From Luteimonas granuli (lineage in GTDB: Bacteria; Pseudomonadota; Gammaproteobacteria; Xanthomonadales; Xanthomonadaceae), in assembly GCF_007795095.1 (NCBI RefSeq), contig NZ_CP042218.1, forward strand, positions 682,001 to 746,000: DNA of 64,000 nucleotides. Reading direction: 5' to 3'. The notes under the pieces are model-generated. The model was not told the origin of the DNA. It saw only the letters and a program-made list of their open reading frames with translations, and made no database searches. The position numbers and the translations under genes were made by a program. Of the stretch, positions 9,314 to 17,223 are shown piece by piece. Every line of letters begins with the position of its first letter. The stretch's first letter is position 1.

Positions 9314-9979
9314 TCAATCCTGTGAGCGATTGACCGGTTTCGCCCCGGAGTCCGCAATGCGCCAGAGATAGAAAGCGGCATGCGTCCGGAACGGCCCCCA
9401 GCGCTCGCCGCGCACCGCCAGCTCGCGCGGCTTCGGCATCGCCTCGGCCCGATCCAGGAGTTGCAGCCCCTTGCGGATGCCCAGATCGTCCACCGGCAGC
9501 ACGTCGGGCCGTCCCAGCCGGAACATCAGCATCATCTCCACGGTCCAGCGCCCGATGCCCCGCACCGGCACCAGCGCCGCCACGATCGCATCCGCGTCCA
9601 TCACCGACATCCGCCTCAGGTCCGGGATCTCCCCGTTCGCCTCCCGTGCCGCCAGGTCGCGCAGCGCCAGGGTCTTGTTGCCGGAGACTCCGCATGCGCG
9701 CAGGGTCGCGTCGTCGATGCGGCCCAGGGTGTCGCAGTGGAAGCGCGTGCTGCCGATGGCGGCCTCGACCCGGGACACGATGGTGGACGCCGCCTTGCCG
9801 CTGAGCTGCTGGAACAGGATCGCCCGCGCCAGCGCGTCCACCGGATCGAAGCCGCGGCGCCAGCGCGGATCCGGCGCGATCGGACCCAGCCGGCGGATCC
9901 AGGTCGCCAGACGACGGTCGCGTCGCGCCAGCCAGGCCTCGGCCTCGAGGGTGTCGTAACCGCGGGCGTGGCGCGGCAT
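9314..9979 (-). CDS. alkA: DNA-3-methyladenine glycosylase II (AlkA family)
   Basis: 221-residue HhH-GPD superfamily base-excision glycosylase that removes 3-methyladenine and related alkylated bases. The helix-hairpin-helix and catalytic region read PVRGIGRWTVEMMLMF followed by LPVDDLGIRKGLQLL; the second Asp of VDD is the expected catalytic residue. FQQLSGKAASTI is the family's minor-groove wedge helix. The ATG at 9979 is 5 bp after the DUF423 stop; an in-frame start at 10009 would overlap it. It is the last gene of an SRPBCC-DUF423-alkA unit. Confidence 0.9.
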   Translation of the reverse strand: MPRHARGYDTLEAEAWLARRDRRLATWIRRLGPIAPDPRWRRGFDPVDALARAILFQQLSGKAASTIVSRVEAAIGSTRFHCDTLGRIDDATLRACGVSGNKTLALRDLAAREANGEIPDLRRMSVMDADAIVAALVPVRGIGRWTVEMMLMFRLGRPDVLPVDDLGIRKGLQLLDRAEAMPKPRELAVRGERWGPFRTHAAFYLWRIADSGAKPVNRSQD

Positions 9980-9983
9980 GGCC

Positions 9984-10373
9984 TCAGTCCCGCAGCGCGG
10001 CCGCGGCATGGACCAGCCAGCCGAGGATCATCAGGGATCCACCCACCGGCGCCAGCCGCGTCGACAGGTCGAGGAAATGCGCCCCGGCCAGCGAGCCGGC
10101 AAACAGCAGCACGCCGGCCAGCAGCAGCCACAGCGCCCCGACCTTCAGGCGCCCCGCGGCACCTGGCGCCAGCGCGGCCAGCGCAAGACCGTGGCCGAAG
10201 GCGAAGGCCGCGGCCAGTCCCAGGCGGGCTCCGGCATCGGGCCCCGCGGCGTGCGAGGCATAGGCCGCCAGCGCCACCGCGGCCGAAGCCAACAGGGCGC
10301 CGGCCGCGGCGAGCGCCCGGCGGAAACGCGAAACGCCGCATCCGGGGATGCGGCGTTCCGTGCGGACCTTCAT
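9984..10373 (-). CDS. DUF423 family small membrane protein
   Basis: 129 residues with four hydrophobic segments (AAAGALLASAAVALAAYA, LGLAAAFAFGHGLALAAL, LWLLLAGVLLFAGSLAG, GGSLMILGWLVHAAAAL), matching the four-helix DUF423/YgdD family of unknown function. The conserved YASHA and G-x-L-M-I-L-GW patterns are visible. It sits 17 bp after the SRPBCC gene and 4 bp before alkA on the same strand, so it is probably cotranscribed with both. Confidence 0.85.
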   Translation of the reverse strand: MKVRTERRIPGCGVSRFRRALAAAGALLASAAVALAAYASHAAGPDAGARLGLAAAFAFGHGLALAALAPGAAGRLKVGALWLLLAGVLLFAGSLAGAHFLDLSTRLAPVGGSLMILGWLVHAAAALRD

Positions 10374-10390
10374 CGGACCGGCCTCGCGGC

Positions 10391-11533
10391 TCAGCGCTTG
10401 ATGTTCCAGAACACCTTGAACTGGCCGTCGGCGGTGAATGCCGCGTCGATGCCGTTGAGGTAGTACTCGTAAGGACGGCCGATGGCCTCCTCGCCCTGGG
10501 TCATCGCCCAGGCGCGGGTGGCGCTGCGGACCGCGTCGAGTTCGGCCATGTAGCCCTTGTAGTTGCCCTGGACGACGCGCGTCGGCTCGCTGCGGACGTA
10601 GGTCACCGGGCCCTGCAGCTTGATCGACGCCGGGTCGATGGGCTCGGACTGCGTCGCCGCCACCGCCGGGGCGGCGGCCGCCTCCTCACCTTCCACGGCA
10701 TCGGCCGGGGCCTGGTCGGTGCCGGTGCCCTTCGGGCGCACGGCCTGGACCACGTCGAAGGTATAGGTGTCGCGGGCGAACTCGGTGGTCACGATACGCA
10801 CCGGGCCGACCGGCTCGAGGCCGCTCTCGTCCATGGTGCGCTTGATCCACTCGACGTTGTCCTTCATCGCCTTCTTGATGACTTCGTTGTTGCGCTCGAT
10901 CGCGCCGGCATTGACCACCAGCAGGTTCTCGGCCGGAATCTCGGCGAACTCGAGGCCCGTCAGCATCGAACCCTCGACGCGGTAGTCGTAGTTCGGCACC
11001 GAGGCCAGCATGTTGGTCAGGCGGCCGAGCCCGAACTTCATGCTGTCACCGACGTTGCGGCTCACGTACAGGCCGGCATAGCGGCCCAGCAGGTCCCAGC
11101 CGTAGGTGACCTGGTAGTTCTGGGTGATCTCGATGTTGCGGCCGCCGCGACCGGTCGGCTTCAGGGTGAAGCTGGTCTGCTTGTTCCTGCCGCGCTTGTC
11201 GTCCTCGATCCGGTAGACAACGCGCGAATCCTGCTCGGACTCGATGATCTCCCAGCTGCCCTTGCCCACGCCCGACACTTCGGAGTCGTAGTCGATGCGG
11301 GCGCCGACGCCCGAATCCGGGCCCGAGCGGTTCAGGCTGACCTGGCCCAGTGCGAAGGGATGCCAGTCGTCGAAGCGCTTGAAGCTGTTGAGCGTGTCGA
11401 ACACGATCGCCAGGCGGCGATTGGTCTCGACGCTCTCGGTCAGGGAGCGGCTGGACGGCAGCATCACGCCGACGATCACGAACAGCACGGCGACGATCGC
11501 CATGGAAATCAGGAGCTCGAGCAAACGGGTCAT
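10391..11533 (-). CDS. SRPBCC (START-like) family membrane-anchored protein
   Basis: 380 residues. One N-terminal transmembrane helix (ELLISMAIVAVLFVIVGVML) is followed by a polyketide-cyclase/START-like region: LNSFKRFDDWHPFALGQVSL, then GKGSWEIIESEQDSRVVYRI. This is the pattern of SRPBCC domains that bind hydrophobic ligands. A second, GyrI-like part follows (SGLEPVGPVRIVTTEFARD). An Ala/Glu-rich linker (residues around 270-290) splits it. The gene lacks a clear function. It heads the unit with DUF423 and alkA, and its leader holds a 9-bp hairpin. Confidence 0.7.
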   Translation of the reverse strand: MTRLLELLISMAIVAVLFVIVGVMLPSSRSLTESVETNRRLAIVFDTLNSFKRFDDWHPFALGQVSLNRSGPDSGVGARIDYDSEVSGVGKGSWEIIESEQDSRVVYRIEDDKRGRNKQTSFTLKPTGRGGRNIEITQNYQVTYGWDLLGRYAGLYVSRNVGDSMKFGLGRLTNMLASVPNYDYRVEGSMLTGLEFAEIPAENLLVVNAGAIERNNEVIKKAMKDNVEWIKRTMDESGLEPVGPVRIVTTEFARDTYTFDVVQAVRPKGTGTDQAPADAVEGEEAAAAPAVAATQSEPIDPASIKLQGPVTYVRSEPTRVVQGNYKGYMAELDAVRSATRAWAMTQGEEAIGRPYEYYLNGIDAAFTADGQFKVFWNIKR

Positions 11534-11577
11534 TCAGGGTTCTCCGGGACCAGGACCGGCCGAGGCCGGGGCGCAGA

Positions 11578-11602
11578 CCGGCAATCCTAGCAAGATTGCC
11601 GG
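11578..11602 (-). promoter_or_regulatory. Hairpin in the leader of the SRPBCC gene
   Basis: CCGGCAATC and GATTGCCGG form a perfect 9-bp stem with a 7-nt loop, 45-69 bp upstream of the start codon at 11533. No U-tract follows on either strand. It may be an operator or an mRNA structure. Confidence 0.45.
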
Positions 11603-11657
11603 CGTCGCCGCGACCTTCCCGGACGCATTTTCCAGGTTCTTGTCCCGGTCGAGGTAA

Positions 11658-12088
11658 CGCTTCGTTGGAGTCCGGCCCGCCCGCCACGGACGCTCCGTTC
11701 GAGTCCTGGCCGCCCGCCACGGACGCAGGGGGGATGCCCAGCCGGATTCTCCGCGTCCTGCTCCCGGATCCGGCCGCCGGCCATCCATGGCCGGCTCTGG
11801 GTATCCCCCCCTGCATCCGCGGCGGGCACGACCTTTGGTCGGTCGGGACGAGGGCTACGTCGACGTTCGCGTCGAAACGGAGGGCGTCATGACCGGGAGC
11901 TGCCCGGTTCCGCCGCTTTGGATCTTGCGTCCGAAGCCGCAGAACGTCGGAGCCCGTCCCGTGCACAGGGGGTGTGCGGACAGTCGGCCATGGATGGCCG
12001 GCGGCCGGCCGATGGGAGCAGGACGCGGAGACGGCCGGGGGAGCACGCCCCTGTGTGCGGGACGGGCTGCGCGGACCCCAACGAAGCG
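11658..12088. repeat. Composite 431-bp inverted-repeat element in a gene-free stretch
   Basis: The 557 bp between the SRPBCC start and the response-regulator stop holds no credible gene but is highly structured. Outer 17-nt ends CGCTTCGTTGGAGTCCG (11658-11674) and its complement with one mismatch (12072-12088) bracket the element. Inner arms match perfectly over 18 nt (11748-11765 with 12014-12031) and 24 nt (11770-11793 with 11985-12008). The 24-nt arm folds on itself around GGCCATCCATGGCC. The left arm also carries two copies of a 33-bp unit (11668-11700 and 11701-11733) containing CGCCCGCCACGGACGC. The element ends 2 bp from the regulator stop codon. The design resembles REP/BIME-type intergenic repeats; copy number cannot be judged here. 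Confidence 0.75.
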
Positions 12089-12090
12089 GC

Positions 12091-12768
12091 TCAGACCAGC
12101 TGCAGCTCGAAGGCCTTGAGCACCGCGCGCGTCCGGTCGCGCACCCCCAGCTTGCTGAGGATGTTGGACACGTGGTTCTTGATCGTGCCTTCGGCGACGC
12201 CCAGGGAGTTCGCGATCTCCTTGTTGGAGAAGCCCGAGGCCATCAGCCGCAGGATCTCGGTCTCGCGGTCGGTCAGCGGATCCGGACGGTCCAGGCTGAC
12301 GAAATCGTTGCGCATGTGCTCGAGGCCCGAGAGCAGGCGCTGGGTCACCGCGGGCTGCACCAGCGAACCGCCGGAGGCCACGGTGCGGATGGCGCCCACC
12401 AGCTGCTCCAGCGACACGTCCTTCAGCAGATAGCCCTTGGCCCCGGCCTTGAGCCCGGCCAGCACCAGCTGGTCGTCGTCGAAGGTGGTGAGGATGATGG
12501 TGGGCGGCAGCGTCCCGGCCCGCGACAGGGCCTGCAGCGCCTCCAGCCCGGACATCGCCGGCATGCGCATGTCCATCAGGACCACGTCCGGCGCGGCCTG
12601 TGGAATCACTTCCACCGCCTGGCGGCCATCCACCGCCTCCGCCACCACTTCAATGCCGCCGTCGAGCGCAAGCAGCGAGCGGATGCCCTGTCGCACCAGG
12701 GTCTGGTCGTCGACCAGGCAGACGCGGATGGCACGGCCCGGATCCGCCGGGGTTGCAGGGCTGGTCAT
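12091..12768 (-). CDS. NarL/LuxR-family response regulator
   Basis: 225 residues. An N-terminal receiver domain (IRVCLVDDQTLVRQGIRSLL) has phospho-acceptor Asp66 in VVLMDMRMP and Lys in KGYLLKD. A C-terminal LuxR-type HTH follows (LTDRETEILRLMASGFSNKE ... GTIKNHVSNILSKLGV). It is transcribed after the histidine kinase gene with a 4-bp ATGA overlap, so it is the cognate partner. The DesR/LiaR/NarL-type pairing suggests envelope or lipid sensing, but the stimulus and targets are not visible. Confidence 0.93.
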   Translation of the reverse strand: MTSPATPADPGRAIRVCLVDDQTLVRQGIRSLLALDGGIEVVAEAVDGRQAVEVIPQAAPDVVLMDMRMPAMSGLEALQALSRAGTLPPTIILTTFDDDQLVLAGLKAGAKGYLLKDVSLEQLVGAIRTVASGGSLVQPAVTQRLLSGLEHMRNDFVSLDRPDPLTDRETEILRLMASGFSNKEIANSLGVAEGTIKNHVSNILSKLGVRDRTRAVLKAFELQLV

Positions 12769-13991
12769 GTCGCCTCCGTTGTCGTTGACGGCGGGCCGGA
12801 CGGCTCCGCCACGGGCACCGCGATGTCCGCCACGCCGTCCAGCGGCAGCCGCAGGCGGAGGGTGAACCCCTGCCCCGGCGCGGTCTCGGCCTCCACCTCG
12901 CCACCATACGCCGACAGCCGCTCGCGCATCCCGCGCAGGCCATTGCCGGCGATGAAGCCGTCGGCGCCACGGCCGTCGTCGCGGGCCACCAGGCGCACCG
13001 CCCCGCGCTCCAGAGCGTACTGCAGGTGCAGGACGCTGGCCTGGGCATGGCGGACGGCGTTGGTGATGATCTCCTGGGTGCAGCGCAGCAGCACGTGGGC
13101 GCGCTCCGGGTCCTCCATCGGGAACGGGCGCGGAAGGCGCATCTCCACCTTCAGGCCGGGCACGTTGCCGGCCAGGGGCTCGAGGGTCGCGGCCATGTCG
13201 ATGGTCTCGTTGCCGCGGATCTGGCTGACCGCTTCGCGGACGTCCGAGAGCAGGAGGCGGGCCAGGGTGTGGGCCTGGCCCACGTGCTCCTGGGCGCGGC
13301 CGCTGGTGAGATGGTTGGCCACCTCCAGATTCAGGCTCAGCGCCGTGAGGTGGTGGCCGAGCAGGTCGTGCAGCTCGCGCGAGATCCGCGTGCGTTCGTT
13401 GACCCGGACGCTCTCGGCGAGCAGGGCGCGGGTGGCGCGCAGTTCCGCGTTCAGGCGCCGCTGCTCGTCGCGAGCCTGGGCCTGCTGCCGGGCCACCAGG
13501 CCGGTGACGAAGGCGAAGCCGGTGAAGCCGACGTACAGGCTGGCCTGGAGGATGGCCTCGCCCCAGGAGAAATCGAAGCCGCGGACGTAGACCGGGACGA
13601 TCACGAACTCGCACAGCACCAGCAGCGCCACCCCTTGCCAGACCGGCAGCAGCCAGGGCAGCACGCTGGCCACGACCATCAACAGGATGCTGCCCAGCCC
13701 GCTCTGGCTGTAGTAGCTGATGGCGATGGCGCCGCCCGCCAGCCCGGCCAGGAGCGCCCGGTCCAGGGATCCGACCCGCTGCCGCCCCAGGCCGCGGGTC
13801 AGCCAGGCGTAGCTCGCACCGAACACGGCCCAGGCCAGCCAGGCCTGCACCGCCCCGGGGACCGCCGCAAGCGGCACCCCGTCGCCGCCCTCCTGCGGCA
13901 GGGTCAGCAACAGCAGCGGCAGGCCGATCACCGCCCAGGTGAACAGTCCGGCATAGCGCAGCAGGCGGTTGTGGTCGAAGCGCTGGAGCAT
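12765..13991 (-). CDS. NarL/DesK-type sensor histidine kinase (HisKA_3)
   Basis: 408 residues. Five or six N-terminal membrane helices form the input region (for example LFTWAVIGLPLLLLTL, GSILLMVVASVLPWLLP). A HisKA_3 dimerisation domain carries phospho-accepting His208 in RISRELHDLLGHHLTALSL. The HATPase has TNAVRHAQAS (N box), RDDGRGADG and GNGLRGMRERL (G boxes). With no large periplasmic sensor, it probably senses within the membrane, like DesK. The ATG at 13991 starts just before the first helix. It overlaps the response-regulator start by 4 bp. Confidence 0.92.
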   Translation of the reverse strand: MLQRFDHNRLLRYAGLFTWAVIGLPLLLLTLPQEGGDGVPLAAVPGAVQAWLAWAVFGASYAWLTRGLGRQRVGSLDRALLAGLAGGAIAISYYSQSGLGSILLMVVASVLPWLLPVWQGVALLVLCEFVIVPVYVRGFDFSWGEAILQASLYVGFTGFAFVTGLVARQQAQARDEQRRLNAELRATRALLAESVRVNERTRISRELHDLLGHHLTALSLNLEVANHLTSGRAQEHVGQAHTLARLLLSDVREAVSQIRGNETIDMAATLEPLAGNVPGLKVEMRLPRPFPMEDPERAHVLLRCTQEIITNAVRHAQASVLHLQYALERGAVRLVARDDGRGADGFIAGNGLRGMRERLSAYGGEVEAETAPGQGFTLRLRLPLDGVADIAVPVAEPSGPPSTTTEAT

Positions 13992-14178
13992 GCCTGCATG
14001 GTAGGGGCAGACGCCGCCGCGGCGACGTCCGGAAGTCATGTCCCGTTGCCGGCCCGTTTCCGGGGCCGGTGCAGCCAGGCGACCGGGCCGTGCGATAATG
14101 CGCCGCCCCACGCGCGACGCTGGCCCGCCCGCCCCGCGCGCGACGTTGAAGGTCATTGGCCACACCACGGAGTCTGGA

Positions 14179-14775
14179 ATGTCGATTGTCGTCCGCGACG
14201 TGCGCGAGCACGAGCTGGATTCCGTCCTTGCCCTGAACAACGCCGCCGGTCCCTCGATCCTGCCGCTCGATTCCGCCCGGCTGGGCCGGTTCTTCGACAC
14301 CGCCGACTATTTCCGCGTCGCCGAGCGCGACGGCACGCTGGCCGGCTTCCTGGTCGGCTTCGGATCGCGACGCGGCCACGACAGCAGCAACTTCGCCTGG
14401 TTCGCCGAGCGCCATCCGGACTTCATGTACATCGACCGGGTGGTCGTGGCCAGCCGCCGCCGCGGCGGCGGCGTCGGCCGCACCCTCTACGCCGACATCC
14501 AGAGCTACGCCGAGCTCCGCTATCCGGTGCTGGCCTGCGAGGTCTTCATCGAGCACGACAACGACGCTGCGCGCATCTTCCACGGCAGCTTCGGCTTCCG
14601 CGAGGTCGGCCAGCACGTGATGCCCGGCACCGGCATCCGCGCTTCGATGCTGACCAAGGAGCTGTGCAGCTATCCCTGGGTGCGCGAGACCTACGGCGAC
14701 GCGCTTCCCGACCAGCCCTGGCTGGCGCGCCCGCGGCCGCTCGGCGAGGCCTGCCTGGCGACGGGCACCCGATGA
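14179..14775 (+). CDS. GNAT-family acetyltransferase
   Basis: 198-residue GCN5-related acetyltransferase. VVASRRRGGGVGRTLYADI is the acetyl-CoA-binding motif A (R-R-G-G-G-V-G), and FIEHDNDAARIFHGSFGFREVG is motif B. MSIVVRDVREHELDSVLALN is a typical start. The stop overlaps the minC start by 4 bp, suggesting coupled expression with the Min operon. The substrate is unknown. Confidence 0.87.
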   Translation: MSIVVRDVREHELDSVLALNNAAGPSILPLDSARLGRFFDTADYFRVAERDGTLAGFLVGFGSRRGHDSSNFAWFAERHPDFMYIDRVVVASRRRGGGVGRTLYADIQSYAELRYPVLACEVFIEHDNDAARIFHGSFGFREVGQHVMPGTGIRASMLTKELCSYPWVRETYGDALPDQPWLARPRPLGEACLATGTR

Positions 14776-15572
14776 TGGCGAAGGCCCAGGGCGCGCCCGC
14801 CCCCGACTTCGAGCCCGCCGGCGAACTCAAGATCGGCCAGGTCGGCATCGCCAACCTGCGCATCCGCACCCTCGACGTCGGCCGTCTGGCCGCGGAGATG
14901 CGCGACCGGGTGCAGCGGGCGCCGAAGCTTTTCGCCCGCGGCGCGGTGATCATCGACTTCGGCGGCCTGCCGGCGCTGCCGGACGCGGCCACCGCCCGCG
15001 CCCTGCTCGAGGCCCTGCGCGAGGCCGGCGCCCTGCCCGTGGCCCTGGCCTGGGGCAACAGCGAGAACGAACAGCTGGCCGTCGAACTGGGCCTGCCGCT
15101 GCTGGCCCGGTTCCGGGCCCAGTACGAATCGTCGGCGGGAGCGACGGCCCCGGCAATGCCGGACCCCGCTCCCCCACCCGCGGCGCCGGCGGCCACCGAA
15201 CCACCGCGCGCCGCCGCGGGCGCTTCCCGCCAAGGCAGCGGCGGACCTGGCCTGATCCAGGCCTCCGCGGTGCGTTCCGGCCAGCAGGTCTATGCCGAGA
15301 ACCGCGACCTCACCGTGCTGGCCGCCGTCGGCGCCGGCGCCGAAGTCATCGCCGACGGTTCCATCCACATCTACGGCGCGCTGCGCGGACGGGCCCTGGC
15401 CGGCGCGCAGGGCAACGCCCGGGCGCGTATCTTCTGCCGGGAGTTCCATGCCGAACTCGTGGCGGTGGCGGGACACTACAAGGTGCTGGAAGAGATCCCG
15501 GCGGAGCTGCGCGGCAAGGCCGTGCAGGTCTGGCTCGAGGGCGACCAGCTGAACATCGCAACGCTCGACTGA
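14772..15572 (+). CDS. minC: Septum-site determining protein MinC
   Basis: 266 residues. MinC inhibits FtsZ polymerisation away from mid-cell in complex with MinD. The N-terminal FtsZ-inhibitory domain spans about residues 15-125 (QVGIANLRIRTLDVGRLAAE, AVIIDFGGLP). A Pro/Ala-rich linker follows. The C-terminal beta-helix MinD-binding domain begins at SAVRSGQQVYAENRDLTVLA and includes ADGSIHIYGALRGRALAGA. Two ATGs occur in tandem (14772 and 14775); the first is chosen. It overlaps the GNAT gene by 4 bp and precedes minD by 23 bp. Confidence 0.95.
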   Translation: MMAKAQGAPAPDFEPAGELKIGQVGIANLRIRTLDVGRLAAEMRDRVQRAPKLFARGAVIIDFGGLPALPDAATARALLEALREAGALPVALAWGNSENEQLAVELGLPLLARFRAQYESSAGATAPAMPDPAPPPAAPAATEPPRAAAGASRQGSGGPGLIQASAVRSGQQVYAENRDLTVLAAVGAGAEVIADGSIHIYGALRGRALAGAQGNARARIFCREFHAELVAVAGHYKVLEEIPAELRGKAVQVWLEGDQLNIATLD

Positions 15573-15595
15573 AACGCGGGCACAGGAGAGAGACT

Positions 15596-16405
15596 TTGGC
15601 CGAAATCATCGTAGTCACGTCCGGCAAGGGCGGCGTCGGCAAGACCACCACCAGCGCGAGCCTGGCCTGCGGGCTGGCGCGGCGCGGCAAGAAGACCGCG
15701 GTCATCGACTTCGACGTCGGCCTGCGCAACCTCGACCTGATCATGGGCTGCGAGCGCCGCGTGGTGTACGACTTCGTCAACGTCACCCAGGGCGAGGCCA
15801 CGCTGCGGCAGGCCCTGATCAAGGACAAGCGCTTCGACAACCTGTTCGTGCTCGCCGCCTCGCAGACGCGGGACAAGGATGCGCTCAACCGCGACGGCGT
15901 GGAGAAGGTGCTGAAGGAGCTCGACGCCGACGGCTTCGACTACGTCGTCTGCGATTCGCCGGCGGGCATCGAGAAAGGCGCGTACCTCGCCATGTACTTC
16001 GCCGACCAGGCGGTGGTGGTGGTCAACCCCGAGGTCTCCTCGGTGCGCGACTCCGACCGCATCATCGGCCTGCTCGACTCCAAGACCCGCCGCGCCGAGG
16101 CCGGCGAGCCGGTGAAATCGCACCTGCTGCTGACCCGCTACAACCCGGCGCGCGTGGAGAGCGGCGAGATGCTGTCGGTGACCGACGTCGAGGAGGTGCT
16201 GGGGCTGAAGACCATCGGCGTGATCCCGGAGTCCGGCGACGTGCTCAACGCCTCGAACAAGGGCGAACCGGTCATCCTCGACATGGAGTCGGGGGCGGGC
16301 CAGGCCTACGACGACGCGGTCGCCCGCATCGCCGGCGAGGAGCGGCCGATGCGCTTCGTCCAGCTGGAGAAGAAGGGTTTCTTCAGCAAGCTGTTCGGAG
16401 GTTGA
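15596..16405 (+). CDS. minD: Septum-site determining ATPase MinD
   Basis: 269 residues. MinD is the membrane-binding ParA-type ATPase that recruits MinC and oscillates with MinE. The deviant Walker A GKGGVGKTT and FDVGLRNLDLIMG are at the N-terminus, VVCDSPAGIEKGA holds the Walker B, and the C-terminal membrane-targeting amphipathic helix ends KKGFFSKLFGG. The start is an unusual TTG at 15596, supported by the ribosome-binding sequence AGGAGAG seven bases before it and by homology starting exactly at AEIIVVTSGKGG. Confidence 0.96.
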   Translation: MAEIIVVTSGKGGVGKTTTSASLACGLARRGKKTAVIDFDVGLRNLDLIMGCERRVVYDFVNVTQGEATLRQALIKDKRFDNLFVLAASQTRDKDALNRDGVEKVLKELDADGFDYVVCDSPAGIEKGAYLAMYFADQAVVVVNPEVSSVRDSDRIIGLLDSKTRRAEAGEPVKSHLLLTRYNPARVESGEMLSVTDVEEVLGLKTIGVIPESGDVLNASNKGEPVILDMESGAGQAYDDAVARIAGEERPMRFVQLEKKGFFSKLFGG

Positions 16406-16408
16406 GGC

Positions 16409-16672
16409 ATGGGTATGTTCGATTTCCTGCGGGCGAAGAAGAACACCGCGTCGATCGCCAAGGAACGGCTGCGGATCATCGTCGCCCAGGAGCGCAGCAC
16501 GCGCGGCGCGCCGGACTACCTCCCCTTGCTGCAGCGCGAGCTGCTGGAGGTGATCCGGAAGTACGTCAGCGTCGACGTCGACGCGGTCAAGGTCGACCTG
16601 ACCAAGGACGGCGAGCACGACGTGCTCGACATCACCGTGGCCCTGACCGACGAACGCACCGCCGCGGGCTGA
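16409..16672 (+). CDS. minE: Cell division topological specificity factor MinE
   Basis: 87 residues, full length. MinE stimulates the MinD ATPase and confines MinCD to the poles. The N-terminal membrane-targeting and anti-MinCD segment reads [20 protein letters not shown] with LRIIVAQER, and the topological-specificity domain follows. It starts 3 bp after the minD stop, completing minC-minD-minE. Confidence 0.95.
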   Translation: MGMFDFLRAKKNTASIAKERLRIIVAQERSTRGAPDYLPLLQRELLEVIRKYVSVDVDAVKVDLTKDGEHDVLDITVALTDERTAAG

Positions 16673-16679
16673 GGCCGGC

Positions 16680-17177
16680 GTGCTGCTGCTCGGCGACATC
16701 GGCTTCGCGGACGCCGCCGCCCTCCTCGCCGGCCACGGGCTGGACCTTGTGCGCGTCGACGACGGCGCGCCGATCCCGGGCAGCTACTGGGGCGAGCCGG
16801 AGGCCGGGATCATCGCCTCCACCGTCTATGCGCGCGCCGACACGCCCGTGCATTCCCTGCTGCACGAGGCCTGCCACCTGATCGTGCTGCCGCCGGAGCG
16901 CCGCGCGCAGGTGCATACCGACGCCACCGACTCGGTGCCGGAGGAAGACGCCACCTGCTACCTGCAGATCGTGCTCGCCGACGCCTTGCCCGGCGTCGGC
17001 GGCGGTCGGCTGATGCGCGACATGGACGCCTGGGGCTACAGCTTCCGCCTGGGCTCCACGCGCGCCTGGTTCGAGCGCGATGCCGATGACGCGCGTGCGT
17101 GGCTCGAGGCGCGCGCACTGCTGCCCGCGGCGGCATCGCGCCCGGTGCCACTTGCGGCTGCATCGGGCGCCTACTAG
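16680..17177 (+). CDS. Conserved small protein with HExxH motif, putative metalloprotease
   Basis: 165 residues from a GTG at 16680, 7 bp downstream of minE. The sequence SLLHEACHLIVLPPE holds a zincin motif H62-E63-A-C-H66 in a hydrophobic helix, and PEEDATCYLQ about 22 residues later could give a third acidic ligand (E88 or E89). There is no signal peptide or membrane helix. The family is one I do not recognise by name; a metal-dependent peptidase is inferred from the motif only. Its position suggests cotranscription with the Min genes rather than a shared role. Confidence 0.7.
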   Translation: MLLLGDIGFADAAALLAGHGLDLVRVDDGAPIPGSYWGEPEAGIIASTVYARADTPVHSLLHEACHLIVLPPERRAQVHTDATDSVPEEDATCYLQIVLADALPGVGGGRLMRDMDAWGYSFRLGSTRAWFERDADDARAWLEARALLPAAASRPVPLAAASGAY

Positions 17178-17223
17178 CCTGCGTGGGTTTCGCGCCGCCA
17201 CCCGGCGCCACCGGAGATCCATC

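Noticed and set aside
11596-11892. Open frame reading a repeated peptide (ESGPPATDAP / ESWPPATDAGG)
   Set aside because: It is the translation of the tandem 33-bp repeat inside the inverted-repeat element. It has no ribosome site or family and reads out of the repeat on both strands, so it is treated as repeat DNA.
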